DNA of 63,587 nucleotides from Paracamarosporium sp. OC-R06-R3 (Eukaryota > Ascomycota > Dothideomycetes > Pleosporales > Didymosphaeriaceae): the NCBI GenBank assembly GCA_019828545.1, contig JACVRA010000182.1, positions 1-63,587 of the forward strand. The letters are read 5' to 3'. The notes under the pieces are model-generated. The model saw only the letters and a list, made by a program, of their open reading frames with translations, was not told the origin of the DNA and did not search any database. Numbering within the stretch: the first letter of the stretch is position 1; each line of letters starts with the position of its first letter. The position numbers and the translations under genes are program-made. Shown here piece after piece: positions 44,984 to 54,949 of the stretch.

Positions 44984-46322
44984 ATGGCCGACGATAAAAA
45001 CGAAACGCACTATTTCCTCGACGGCCATGCAGACGAGCTGGAGCGCCTGGATCTGGGGCAAGAGGTTATCAAAGACTACATGGGCAGCTTGGTGTTGGCG
45101 CCAGTCAATTTGGACAGGCCGGGATTGCAGGTGTTGGATTCGGCGACGGCCAATGGTGCGTCCAGTTTGGTTTCGTCTGGAGTCATCCCTACTCACGCAA
45201 CGCGATTATTTTTATCGTACGATGCTGGGAACAACTTGAACACGAACTGGACATTCCTGTCCCTCATTCATGTTCCAATTGCAGTTGCGACTCTGCATAC
45301 TGTCAATTGCAGCTCCAGAGCCAAATTTAGCAACGAACTGGCATCTATGAGTGTTCGATCTCCAGCTAACACTATGATCTTTCATCAGGCATCTGGCTGC
45401 AAGACCTTCGCGCGTCGCTCCCGCAGCATGTCCAAGACTCCGGCACCTTCATCGGGACTGATATAACGGGAATTTACTTTCCACGACCGTACGTATGATT
45501 CACTGTTGCTCGATTTTATGTGCACTTCTCGATACACCATCCGCATTAACAGCAACATTTTCCTTCAATCTTCCGCTCTAATCTGAATCTACCCCAACAT
45601 CATACAAACAGAACAACAAGAACCAAAAACACACAAGCGCGACTCTTACAATTTACGCCTGCTTTAACCGTACCAGCCTCTCCTCTCTGCATCTCCGTCC
45701 TCTTCTTCAAAGCCCCAGTTCAAGTCATCCACTAATCCCAACCAGCACTCCACCAGGCCTAACCCTCTTGGAGCAATCCATGACAAAGCCCTGGCCCGAA
45801 GAATGGGCCGGCACATTCGACCTCTTCCACCAACGCATGGCGCTCCCCGCCGCCCCAACGCCCCTCGTCCTCCCAACCCTCACTTCCTTCATTGCCCTCC
45901 TCAAACCCGGCGGCTACATCCAGCTCGTCGAGCCCGACCACTCCTACACCTCTGGGCCCGTCATGGCCCAGTTCTACAAGCTGCTCTCCTCCATCTTCGC
46001 GTTCATGGGGACCTCGCCCTCTTATGCTCCGCAGCTCAAGACCTGGCTTACTGAGCTGGGGCTCGAGGATGTGGAGGACAGGGTATTTGATGTGCCGGTG
46101 GGGAAGAGCAATGGGAAGGAGGAGTTGCAGGGGAAGAGCGCGAGGATGCAGGAGCTTGTTAGTAAGGGGTTGGTGGGAGTGGTGAAGGGGGCGGGAATTG
46201 AGACGGGGTTTGAGGAGAGGGAGTTGGAGAGCTTGCCGAGGAGGTTGAGGGAGGAGGTTGAGAGTAGTGGGGGTGTGTTTAGGCTGCATGTTGTTTGGGG
46301 GAGGAAACCGCTTGGAGGATAG
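44984..46322 (+). CDS. UMTA-family methyltransferase, second copy (282 aa)
   Basis: Exons 44984-45155, 45389-45488 and 45746-46322 join to 283 codons. The two introns, 233 and 257 bases, are much longer than others in the block. The first exon parallels UMTA-1 (HADELERLDLGQEVIKDYMG), the second supplies GIWLQDLRASL and FIGTDITG, and the third has FDLFHQRMAL and LKPGGYIQLVEPD. Intron 1 falls at the same place as in UMTA-1, so the two genes are duplicates. The long second intron replaces part of the variable loop before the catalytic core, and this splice is my least certain call. Either copy could be the GliN equivalent. Confidence 0.78.
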
Positions 46323-46619
46323 ATGGACATCGAGTGACGAGGGGTAAAAGCCAGTCATGTGATGCACCGAATCTACGTTGCGATACGCGTAGGCAGTGGA
46401 GAGCGGCTGGTTCCCGCGTGACCTAGATGAAAACAGATTGATTAGTTTGAGGATGACATGGACTGATAGTTGAAGACAGAGCTTTGAGCGAGATTGGCAT
46501 AACTTTCGCTATCTAGTATGTGCTACAGATTCGCTCATCAAGATATCACATCTTGTACGCGAACATCGCACAAGGAGCATCATAAATCAAAGTGCTACCT
46601 ACACTCTAGGCAATCTACT

Positions 46620-47714
46620 TCACGAAATACAGCTGCATTGCCCTGCCTCATTTGTACCCTCCATGGCCTTCTCATCTGCATCCCCATTTGCAACCCTCAC
46701 TCCCCTACTCCTCGGCAACTGCCTTGCAATTCCACACCCAGCAAAACTCCCCATACTCATAGCATTCGGAATCATCCTTAGCGGGCTCGCACAATCGCCT
46801 GCCGCAAACACACCCTCAACATTAGTCTGATTAAATGGCGGCATCACTTTGATACCAAAGAACGGCGCCATCTCAAGACCCAGCTGGGCGGGCAACTTGG
46901 ATGAGAGAACCATGTCCGGCTTATGCACAAGGAAGGCTAGAGTTTCCGATGTGCCCTCCGTGAATGAGATGTCAATGTCCGTTCCTTTTTGACCGGCCGC
47001 GAACCTAGCGATGGGGCGATCGTCGACGGCAATGGAGGAGAGGTGGCGTGAGCGGATGGCTTCAGCAAGGCTAGCATTATTGTTCGTGTAGATCGTGACT
47101 GTATCAACAAATTTGAGTGCGTCTTGTGCGTTTGTGACGGCGTTGTCGGGGTTCTCGAGGAGGGCCGTCGCAAGTAGGCCGGCGCGTTTTGCGTTGCGTT
47201 GCTCGTAGCCGAAGCAGAACATGCAGTAAAATCTTTCGGCCGTAAGCTTTGCTCAAAAGGCGTCGGTGGGTGATATTGGATTGTCTCACATTTTTTGTCC
47301 GTAGAGCTCTGCATATCCCTCAATGTCCGGGTAGACGTCTTTCATTCCCATTGCCAAGAGCAGCTTCCTTCCAGACCACGACTTCTCATTGTCATCAATC
47401 ACCGCAAACGTTCCGTCGTCATTTTTTAGAGCAGATGTTGCTGTTGAGGAGACAAAGTCGACGAGCCCATTCCTGTGGAGTTCTGCTCGCGAAGCTGCCC
47501 TGAGATCATCTGCAGATTTGTTTTCCCACGCGGGTGTCAGATGTGTTCGGGTTGAGCTCTGATTGCGAGGAGCAGCCGAATCGATAATGAGACATCGGTG
47601 AAGGGCGCGGTACAGTGTCAAAGCAGCTGCGAGCCCAGCATGGCTTCCGCCAATGATAATCACATCGTATAGTGGTGATGATGTACCTTGAGAGGCTGAA
47701 AGAAGCGAAGGCAT
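46620..47714 (-). CDS. gliT-like: GliT-like FAD disulfide oxidoreductase, copy 1 (345 aa)
   Basis: Exons 47714-47290 and 47232-46620, with a 57-base intron between them, give 346 codons. The FAD/NAD-binding fold starts with YDVIIIGGSHAGLAAAL. The redox-active pair is in CMFCFGYE, encoded just after the intron. The second nucleotide motif and the closing GVFAAGDC are present. In gliotoxin producers GliT oxidises the dithiol to the disulfide and protects the producer. An in-frame ATG at 47771 would add 19 residues; I prefer 47714 because it lies directly before the FAD fold. The C-terminus ends in GQCSCIS, adding two cysteines. A second copy is divergent from it across 270 bases. Confidence 0.88.
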
Positions 47715-47816
47715 GATTTCGGCGTCACGACAAGGACTGTTGATACCACGGTGTATCTCCTCGCACGTCATTTGACGTCTGGTTGTACGAACCAGTCGGA
47801 GACCGCTAGTCTATCA

Positions 47817-47827
47817 CCGGCTACCGG
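47817..47827. promoter_or_regulatory. YCGGN3CCGR site (CCGGCTACCGG)
   Basis: Central in the 270-base divergent promoter of the two GliT-like genes, within a larger palindrome TCACCGGCTACCGGTGA. A related TCGGAGACCGC lies at 47795. Confidence 0.68.
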
Positions 47828-47984
47828 TGATGCTCGGTGCAGATGCGTGCATCCGCATCCAGTTCCTAGATGCCGGGCTAGTACAAAAGCAGGCCTACCA
47901 TGCACACGGAGTAACAGTTCCAATCTATCTGCCAGATCTTCCTGCAATCTTAGGGACACTCACTTGCCTACCAAAAGCAAAGCC

Positions 47985-49016
47985 ATGGGATCGGTCGAAG
48001 AAAGCAACGTCACAGATGTGCTCATCATCGGAGGTGGGGTAGCAGGTCTAGCAGCTGCGCTGACCTTAGCTCGCCAGCTCCATACAGCGATTGTGTTCGA
48101 CTCGGAGGTATATCGGAATGCCCCAAGCGCACGCATGTACAATTTACCGACATGGGACAACAAAGACCCCAAGGAGTTTCGAGCCGCGGCAAGGCAGAAT
48201 ATCTTGGAATACTATAACACAATCCAGTTCCAGAATGTCGAAATCACATCTCTAAAGAGGGAAGAAAGCAGCGGACTGTTTGTAGCAGGTGACTCGACGG
48301 GCGAGACATGGCAGGGGCGAAAAGTCATATTCGCAATAGGAGTTCGAGACATCTTTCCGGATATCGAGGGGTACGACAAATGCTGGTCCAAAGCCATGTA
48401 AGTCTTCTATCCATTTGAGGGAAGCGCTTCCTACGCAGCACAAGCTCATGTCCGCAGGTACCACTGTTTCTTCTGCAAGGGATACGAAGCTCGAGGCGTC
48501 AGCCGTGCAGGGGTGCTGGCATTGCCTGATTTGGCAAACGTGCCGACTGCCCTGCATTTTGCCAGAATAGCTCGGCGCTTCACGTCTTCCATCACTATCT
48601 ACACCCACGGACAGGATGAGCTCAAGCAAAAGATCCTAGACGCGCAAGGTGATAACAAGGTCTTTAATGTCGACAACCGTCGCATTGTACGTTTCGAGAA
48701 AGGGCCAAATTTCGCAGACGTGGTACTTCACTTCGAGGACGGCGATTCTGTGACAGAGGGCTTCCTTGGTCACAAGCCGCCCACAGAGCCAAAAGGAACT
48801 CTACATAAACAGCTTGGTTTCGAGATGAATGCGATGCGAGATCCGCAGAGTACCCCTCTATTCTATGAGACCACCGTCAAAGGCGTCTTCGTTGGTGGGG
48901 ACAATGCCTCGCCGATCAAGATTGTACCACAGGCAGTATTTTCAGGATCCTCGGCGGGCGCTGCATGCTGCGCGCAACTTCAAGCGGAGGCATGGGGTCA
49001 GCCTTGTATTTTTTAG
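47985..49016 (+). CDS. gliT-like: GliT-like FAD disulfide oxidoreductase, copy 2 (323 aa)
   Basis: Exons 47985-48397 and 48458-49016 give 324 codons. The FAD motif is VLIIGGGVAGLAAAL, and the redox pair sits in CFFCKGYE right after the intron, the same place as in copy 1. The C-terminal GVFVGGDNAS keeps the second FAD contact region. It therefore looks active but differs from copy 1 around the active-site pair (K versus F after the second Cys). Either copy may serve ring closure, with the other serving self-protection or a related step. The protein is predicted soluble. Confidence 0.88.
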
Positions 49017-49540
49017 CAGACAAAAGCACACCGAAGCAGCTTGTCCGTAAGAGTCGGAAGGGAACCACTGTGCTGGGTTTTGCATGGGTATTTATCATAT
49101 GTATACTCATTCTCTGGTTGGTCTGGTTTGAAACAGTGATTTGCAACGGTTGCGTGCCGAGGTGGCGTTGTGCATGCGTCTGCAGGAGATATTGAGCTGT
49201 AGATGTTCCGAAGCTGATTTGCAGGCTGATATCCCACTCGTGACGTCTCGGCTTCCGGATTTGGGATCATCGTTTCGACCCCCATTCAATAATGAGTCGC
49301 CGAGGAGCAAGGGTGGCGACCGTTTGAGGCGCTGCGATTGTGTTGGCATCTGCGGCTCGTCCCATCCCCTCGGCGCATTTGGAATGTAGAAAGTGGCCAA
49401 GTGCTGTGCCGCACCCGTTCCGTTGAGCTCCATCGCGCATTGCATTTTTTGGCTCGTGAATCCTGCAACTCCTTGGCGAGACGCCACGAAGAAACTTTTT
49501 TGTCAAAGGTCGTCTTTTGTTCTCGTCTAGATCTTTCCAG
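49017..49540. promoter_or_regulatory. Promoter region of the 14-helix MFS transporter
   Basis: 524 bases with one motif copy at 49248-49258. No gene is seen. Confidence 0.5.
49248..49258. promoter_or_regulatory. YCGGN3CCGR site (TCGGCTTCCGG)
   Basis: 282 bases upstream of the MFS transporter start codon. Confidence 0.6.
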
Positions 49541-51235
49541 ATGAGCAACAATAAAACTCCAGGGCCCACCGAGGTGCCCGTCGAAACTATGAAGGAAGAG
49601 AGAGGAGACGACTTTCCGGTAGAAACGGCGGAAAATACTCCCCAGAGCACCAAACGTGGCTACCAGTTTTGGTTGATCATCCTTTCAGGATGCCTCGTCG
49701 ACCTTGCGTCCGCACTCGATACTACGATCATCACTACCGCGTTACCTAAGATCACCGAAGTTCTCCACGGAAACAGCTACTATGTGTGGATGGCCAACAC
49801 GTACGTTTTCGCATGCACGGCCGTCATGCCATTCGTCGGGCAGACATCGAATATCTTCGGCAGAAGAATGCCAATGATCATATCCGTGGTGCTGTTCTCT
49901 ATAGGGAACGCCATCGCTGGAGGTGCTGTCAACCCAGCCATGTTGATTGCTGGAAGGGCAGTCACAGGCCTAGGAGGCGGCGGTATCTTCGTCCTGAACG
50001 ACCTTATTATAAGCGACCTTGTTCCGGTACGGGAGCGGGCCAAATTCCTCGGTATTCGGATTGCCATCGCAACCGTTGCCGTGACTACTGGTCCGGTGCT
50101 TGGAGGAATCCTAGCGCAAAAATCATGGCGCTGGGTTTTTCTGATCAATCTTCCGATCGCGGGTGTGGCGCTGGCCATCATGATTCCTTTCATGCGCCTG
50201 AAGCATAAGCGCGAACCGACTTGGGCTAAGGCTCTCGCGCGCGTCGATTTCGTCGGAAACGCCATCTTTGTCGCATCTATTGTCGGCGTCTTGTTTGGCT
50301 TAGTCATGGGTGGTACCGAATATGCGTGGTCGTCATGGCACATATTCGTTCCTCTCGTCGTCGGCTTCATGGGATGGGCTCTGTTCCACGTTTACCAGGC
50401 TTCGCCCTGGTGCAAGGAACCGAGTGTTCCTCCGTTGCTCTTTCAAAATAGAACGTCTGTAACAGGACTGGCTCTGACGTTTCTCGCTAATATTTTGCTT
50501 CAGTGGGTGGGCTTCTTCCTACCCATCTACTTCCAGAGCTTGAAAGAAAAGACACCTCTAATATCTGGAGTCGAGATCCTCCCGTTCACTTTTCTCTATG
50601 TTCCCGTGGCAGTCTTCTCCGGAGGTCTCATGTCCAAGGTGGGCAAGTACAAGCCGATTCACTTTGCCGGTTTCATGTTCACAGCGGTCGGTTGTGGCCT
50701 ACTTTCAATCCTCGGACCCTCATCACCCACTGTTGAATGGGTTTTCTTTGAATTTTTCCTCGCCATCGGCGCCGGCCTCACCATGATCAGTATCCTGCCC
50801 GTCATCCAGGCTGCATTGCCTGAATCTTACGTTGCGCAGGCGACAGCTACATTCGCGTTCGTTCGTAACTTTAGTTTTGTTTGGGGTGTCACAGTACCAT
50901 CAGTCATTTTCAACGCAAAGATAGACAGCAATTTGCATCGGATCACCGACAACGATTTGCAGGCCCGTCTAGGCGGCGCTAGTGCTTACGGTTACGCGGG
51001 TACCGGCGCCATCAGCCGTCTCCCATCAGAGACAAAGGCGCAGGTGCTACAGGTGTACAAAAGTGCACATAGCGCAATATGGCAAGCTGCAGCGGGATTT
51101 GCGGCCGTGGGCTTTTTGTGTGTCTTCCTCGAGAAACACATCGAGCTCAAGATGGACATGGACAATGACTTTGGCTTAGAGGAGGGCGGAGAGAAGAAGT
51201 CAGGCGCATCAGGTGAGTCAAAAGAGGTACCATAA
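49541..51235 (+). CDS. gliA-like: MFS drug:H+ antiporter, DHA2/14-helix type, GliA-like (564 aa)
   Basis: Single exon; I chose ATG 49541 (MSNNKT) over an upstream non-ATG extension. About fourteen hydrophobic helices follow a 45-residue polar start. The DHA2 motif LDTTIITTALP is in helix 1, the motif C antiporter segment GPVLGGIL is in helix 5, and the C-terminal tail is acidic. In ETP clusters GliA/SirA-class pumps export the toxin. This is the best candidate for export across the plasma membrane. It lies beside the GliT-like pair, which groups the resistance functions. Confidence 0.9.
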   Translation: MSNNKTPGPTEVPVETMKEERGDDFPVETAENTPQSTKRGYQFWLIILSGCLVDLASALDTTIITTALPKITEVLHGNSYYVWMANTYVFACTAVMPFVGQTSNIFGRRMPMIISVVLFSIGNAIAGGAVNPAMLIAGRAVTGLGGGGIFVLNDLIISDLVPVRERAKFLGIRIAIATVAVTTGPVLGGILAQKSWRWVFLINLPIAGVALAIMIPFMRLKHKREPTWAKALARVDFVGNAIFVASIVGVLFGLVMGGTEYAWSSWHIFVPLVVGFMGWALFHVYQASPWCKEPSVPPLLFQNRTSVTGLALTFLANILLQWVGFFLPIYFQSLKEKTPLISGVEILPFTFLYVPVAVFSGGLMSKVGKYKPIHFAGFMFTAVGCGLLSILGPSSPTVEWVFFEFFLAIGAGLTMISILPVIQAALPESYVAQATATFAFVRNFSFVWGVTVPSVIFNAKIDSNLHRITDNDLQARLGGASAYGYAGTGAISRLPSETKAQVLQVYKSAHSAIWQAAAGFAAVGFLCVFLEKHIELKMDMDNDFGLEEGGEKKSGASGESKEVP

Positions 51236-52416
51236 GAGACTCCTTAGTTCCTCCGAACTGTGACATGATAGGATTGGAATAGATGGAAGGCCGGTGGCGG
51301 GGTTTCGTAATGCACGGTGATCACCTTGAAGGCACGTGATTTGCTACATAATTCGATAAATCTTTTTCGATCCCTCCAATCCACGAAACTAACCGTGCTC
51401 ACTCTTCAACTCACGGCGATTAGATCTCGAGATCATTGCTCTGTTACAGTGGACTTTTGCTTATAAGGTTAGATTCGGTTAGATTAGACCGAAAAGTGGG
51501 GATAATGCTTACGTGCGAAAGCCTATGGTAGCTGTCGATCCGTACCTCGCCTCGAGCATCCTAGGACGAACTCCAAACCAGTCTCCAAATTCGGCCCCTC
51601 ACGACGATCAGAGCATCCGATGAGTACGACGATACGCGCCGGAGCGTTATTCGTGTGCTGAGAGAGGACCCCACCATAAACGCTCCCAGCGTACTGGTTC
51701 CTTGAAGTCCGTGACCAGGATCAAGAAGTCGTGCATACTCGGCTACTAGTATCGCCGAGGTTTATGAACCGGTTTGATTCAGGATCCTCTAGACCTGCAT
51801 GGGTACTTGTTCCTCCCTTGTACCTACGAGTTACCTGCCGGGAGCTAGGGTCGGACCGGGTTTTAGCTCTCAGTAGCTTCGACTTTGTCTCCACCTTGTT
51901 TACCTCGACCGATGAAGAGGGGGTCATGCAATGGCAACGCGTCCATCGAGCCCTCGTATGACGCGGGAGGCCTGCGATACCATGCGTCGGGGTCTGAAAA
52001 ATTCGAGGGTGCAGATTGAATTTGCCCCTTGCGGTAACAATCAGCCTTTGCACTACCGGAAGAAACCAAACCAGAGTCGCGATTTATTATTACTTCGCAT
52101 TCAGCCCCCCACCGCCCGAAGCACCAGACCAATCAACGCTGCGTCCTTGGCAACGCCTGCCGACACTGCATCCATGCAAGGCTGCATGGTCACGGTAATA
52201 ATGGAAAGGCACCATTCTCCGCTCTCAGGCCCACGCCTGACGTTTGCTGAGGAAAATCGTCGCCGTAATATCTTACTCTCGCCCAGCTGTTCCTGCCGTG
52301 GAATCCTTCATTATTGAGCTGCTCGTCCTGATCATCATGCCGACAACCGCGCAGTATGATATCCCCAAAAAGCGCTGGATCCATGCTAACCGGCCCGCTC
52401 CAGACAGACAAAGCCG
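51236..52416. other. Intergenic region upstream of the Zn2Cys6 regulator
   Basis: 1.2 kb. Holds GGTTAGATT-type short repeats near 51468-51490. No full YCGGN3CCGR site was seen (a TCGG-A-CCGG variant with wrong spacing is at about 51851). No convincing gene. Confidence 0.45.
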
Positions 52417-53795
52417 ATGAGGCTCCGATCGGCTTGTAACCAGTGTAATGTTGCCAAGGTCAAGCTCCCCGCACCTCCGTCTGCACGCTGTCCTCCCATG
52501 GTAATTTTTTCTGATCGGCTCTGTAGGTCAAATGCAGTGGAGAGCGTGATGGATGCAGTCGATGTAGGAATGTAGGGATGGAATGTATATACACCGAGTC
52601 TAGAGTAGGCAAAGTCCAGGGCCCGAGAACAAAGCGGCGGAAGTCTCAACTCGGTGCTGCAGCGCCTGTGCAATTGCCATCAAGCACGATTCAAGTGACG
52701 GCTTCTGCAACTTCACCGACTGCGTCTATACGTCCAGCTTCAAGGCCTGCCCAGATAGCCACCTCCTCCATCTTGAACGGGAGCGAACATGGCGACGTCG
52801 CATCGACACGGCTTCCCGTCTCAGCGGCTCAGACGTCGGTGCATAGCCCTCCATCGGCACTCACACAGTCGCTTCAAGACTGGTCGACCGAGCCATGGGC
52901 ATCAGAGTCATGGAACCAAGACATACTGTCGCTGGATGGCCAGATGACTACACTTGATGACATCTTTGGCGAAACTACCACGACCCCAAGGCATAACGAT
53001 GCCATGGGCGGAGTGATACCGTCTGACACCAGCAACACCATCGCCACCAGCCTTGCGTGCTCAAGCGATGTCTATTCTAGTATCTCAATAGGTACTGCCT
53101 CCATTGCCTCGCCTTCGCCTGCTGCTTTTAGAGCCATCAACGACCCGCCGCCGCCTTCTTTACCTCCGCCACCCCGCAAACTCAGCCGCGAAGCAGAAGC
53201 CGCTCGAGCCCGAATAGACAGCAAGTGTGTGCTCGCGACGACGCAAATCATCACCACGCTCGAAAACTACCTGCTCTCGGACCTCAAAGCGCTCGACCTT
53301 ATCCTCAGCACCGTGCGACGCACCAACGACGAGCTCCGCAAGCTGGTCGGCTACCAGCGCCAGTCACGCTGCGAGCGTGTCGTATTCCTTTTCTTCGGCG
53401 TCATGCATCAAATTATCGAGCTGCTAGAAGTCGGCTCGCGCACGCTAGCAGAGAGCATCGATGGTAGCTCGAACGACTCGGATTTTCAACCTAGCACGCC
53501 CACCTCTAACTTCATGGACGCCGACCTCACTGTCCCCATCGTGACGACGCCCAGCTTTCCGGCCTTCGGCGGTCTGGGTGCATTCAGCGTCTCCGCAGAG
53601 GAGCAGAAGAGCTGGTGCAAACAGATCCTGCGTCGCGAGTACCAGTACACGGGCGAGATGCTGCAGAGCGTGGTTGCACTGGCAAAGCTGGGGCCGGCTA
53701 ATTCGCCGCAAACACCCCAAGATATCGCGATGCGGTCAAAGTGTTTAGAAGGAATCGAAAAGAGATTCAAGGAGCTGTGTGATCGGGCCGGGTAG
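52417..53795 (+). CDS. gliZ-like: Zn2Cys6 transcription factor, GliZ/SirZ/AflR-like (436 aa)
   Basis: Exons 52417-52458 and 52527-53795 give 437 codons. The intron cuts the DNA-binding domain: exon 1 supplies ACNQCNVAK, exon 2 continues VKCSGERDGCSRC and MECIYTESR, producing a complete C-x2-C-x6-C-x6-C-x2-C-x6-C binuclear zinc cluster. A basic segment GPRTKRRK follows. The middle is Ser/Thr/Pro-rich. The C-terminal third (about 210-320 and 370-430) is helical with Cys and Leu, as in AflR-type regulators. Zn2Cys6 dimers typically bind CGG half sites; the palindrome CGGN3CCG found across the cluster is a good candidate target. Its own promoter lacks a full site. Confidence 0.88.
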
Positions 53796-54949
53796 GGGAA
53801 GAAAGAGCCTTGCAGTCAGGGGAGGTGCAGGGGTAAGTACTGGGTCAGAGGGTCACAGGCGCTCGGTGGCCGGCTGTTGGGTAGCCAGTGGGAAGGGGGC
53901 CGGGGATCATGTGTTCCCGCGGGCGAAGGAGGCTGGGAGGGGCGTTGGGAGAAGGGGTCCATGCGACAGGCGCCCGGGATTGCATCGAGGCTCCCAGACT
54001 CCGCACCATTGTATTGGGCCAGTCAGGGAACCAATCAGTTATCGTACAGTACGGTCGCGATAACACTAGTACAGTGAAGGCAAAGCACCACGTGATTCTC
54101 CCTGAAGCGTAGGTTTAGCGTTACCAGTTAGCCAGTATTAGTGAAGACGCCTTATCAAGACAGGATCATCGTACCTCGAGGTTGCATGTCCAAGACAACC
54201 AGGTCTAGGAGCAGACAATACGTGTCCGAAGTCAGGCTGTGGTTAGTGGAAGGATCCCCATCTGGAAATTCCCAGGATTAAGGAGCGCGATACTAGCGAA
54301 GAAATTATCATGGCCGTTTAAGATAAGTGTGTCGGTAAGTGAGTCGGTTAATAGTGAGGGGCCTCCAAGAATCAACACAGAGCAGTTAATTCTTTCTGAT
54401 CGTCTGGTCTAGATCTTGATGCACTGAGTTACGTCACTCACGGCTTCTCTCACGTTCATGCAGTCCAAAAGTGGCTAGACATCTGGCTTAGCAACCTTAA
54501 GTTTCCATGTAATTGCAGTTCCTGTAGAGATCCGAAATGTAAATCTGAAATGTGAAGGGACACAAGTATTTCAATACTGCGTTTGGCATACTTGTATATA
54601 CAAACACAAAGCAACCCCACTTTAACAATTTAGTATCTAGGCTAGATCTTCGCGAAAATAACGTTTTACTTTCTTCCGCCTTAAATCCTTCTGTTCTCCT
54701 CATTTCAGATTCTTTCTGTTTACCCTTCTCTTCGCCAGTACCTTGTCGGAATCGAGCTTGGCATGGGCAAACAATGACGATGTCTATCTCTAGGCTTTTC
54801 AACCTAGGCTAAAACGTACAAACATTCCTACAAAGCAAAAAAAGAAGAAATCTCTATTATCTAGATATAACGTTATATGCCTATGCGACCAGGTCCCCCC
54901 CCCTTCCCCTGCCGAAAAACAGATTGAAATCGACACCAAGTACCCATCT
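53796..54949. other. Convergent intergenic region, regulator / NRPS
   Basis: 1.15 kb between two 3' ends. A YCGGN3CCGR site occurs at 53863-53873 without a nearby start codon. The right half is AT-rich. No gene is seen. Confidence 0.5.
53863..53873. promoter_or_regulatory. Orphan YCGGN3CCGR site (TCGGTGGCCGG)
   Basis: Lies 68 bases after the regulator's stop codon and over 1 kb from the NRPS stop; no promoter role is evident. Confidence 0.35.

Noticed and set aside
52417..52600. Zn2Cys6 domain with two cysteines missing
   Set aside because: This appeared only when reading on through 52459-52500. Removing intron 52459-52526 gives all six cysteines with normal spacing.
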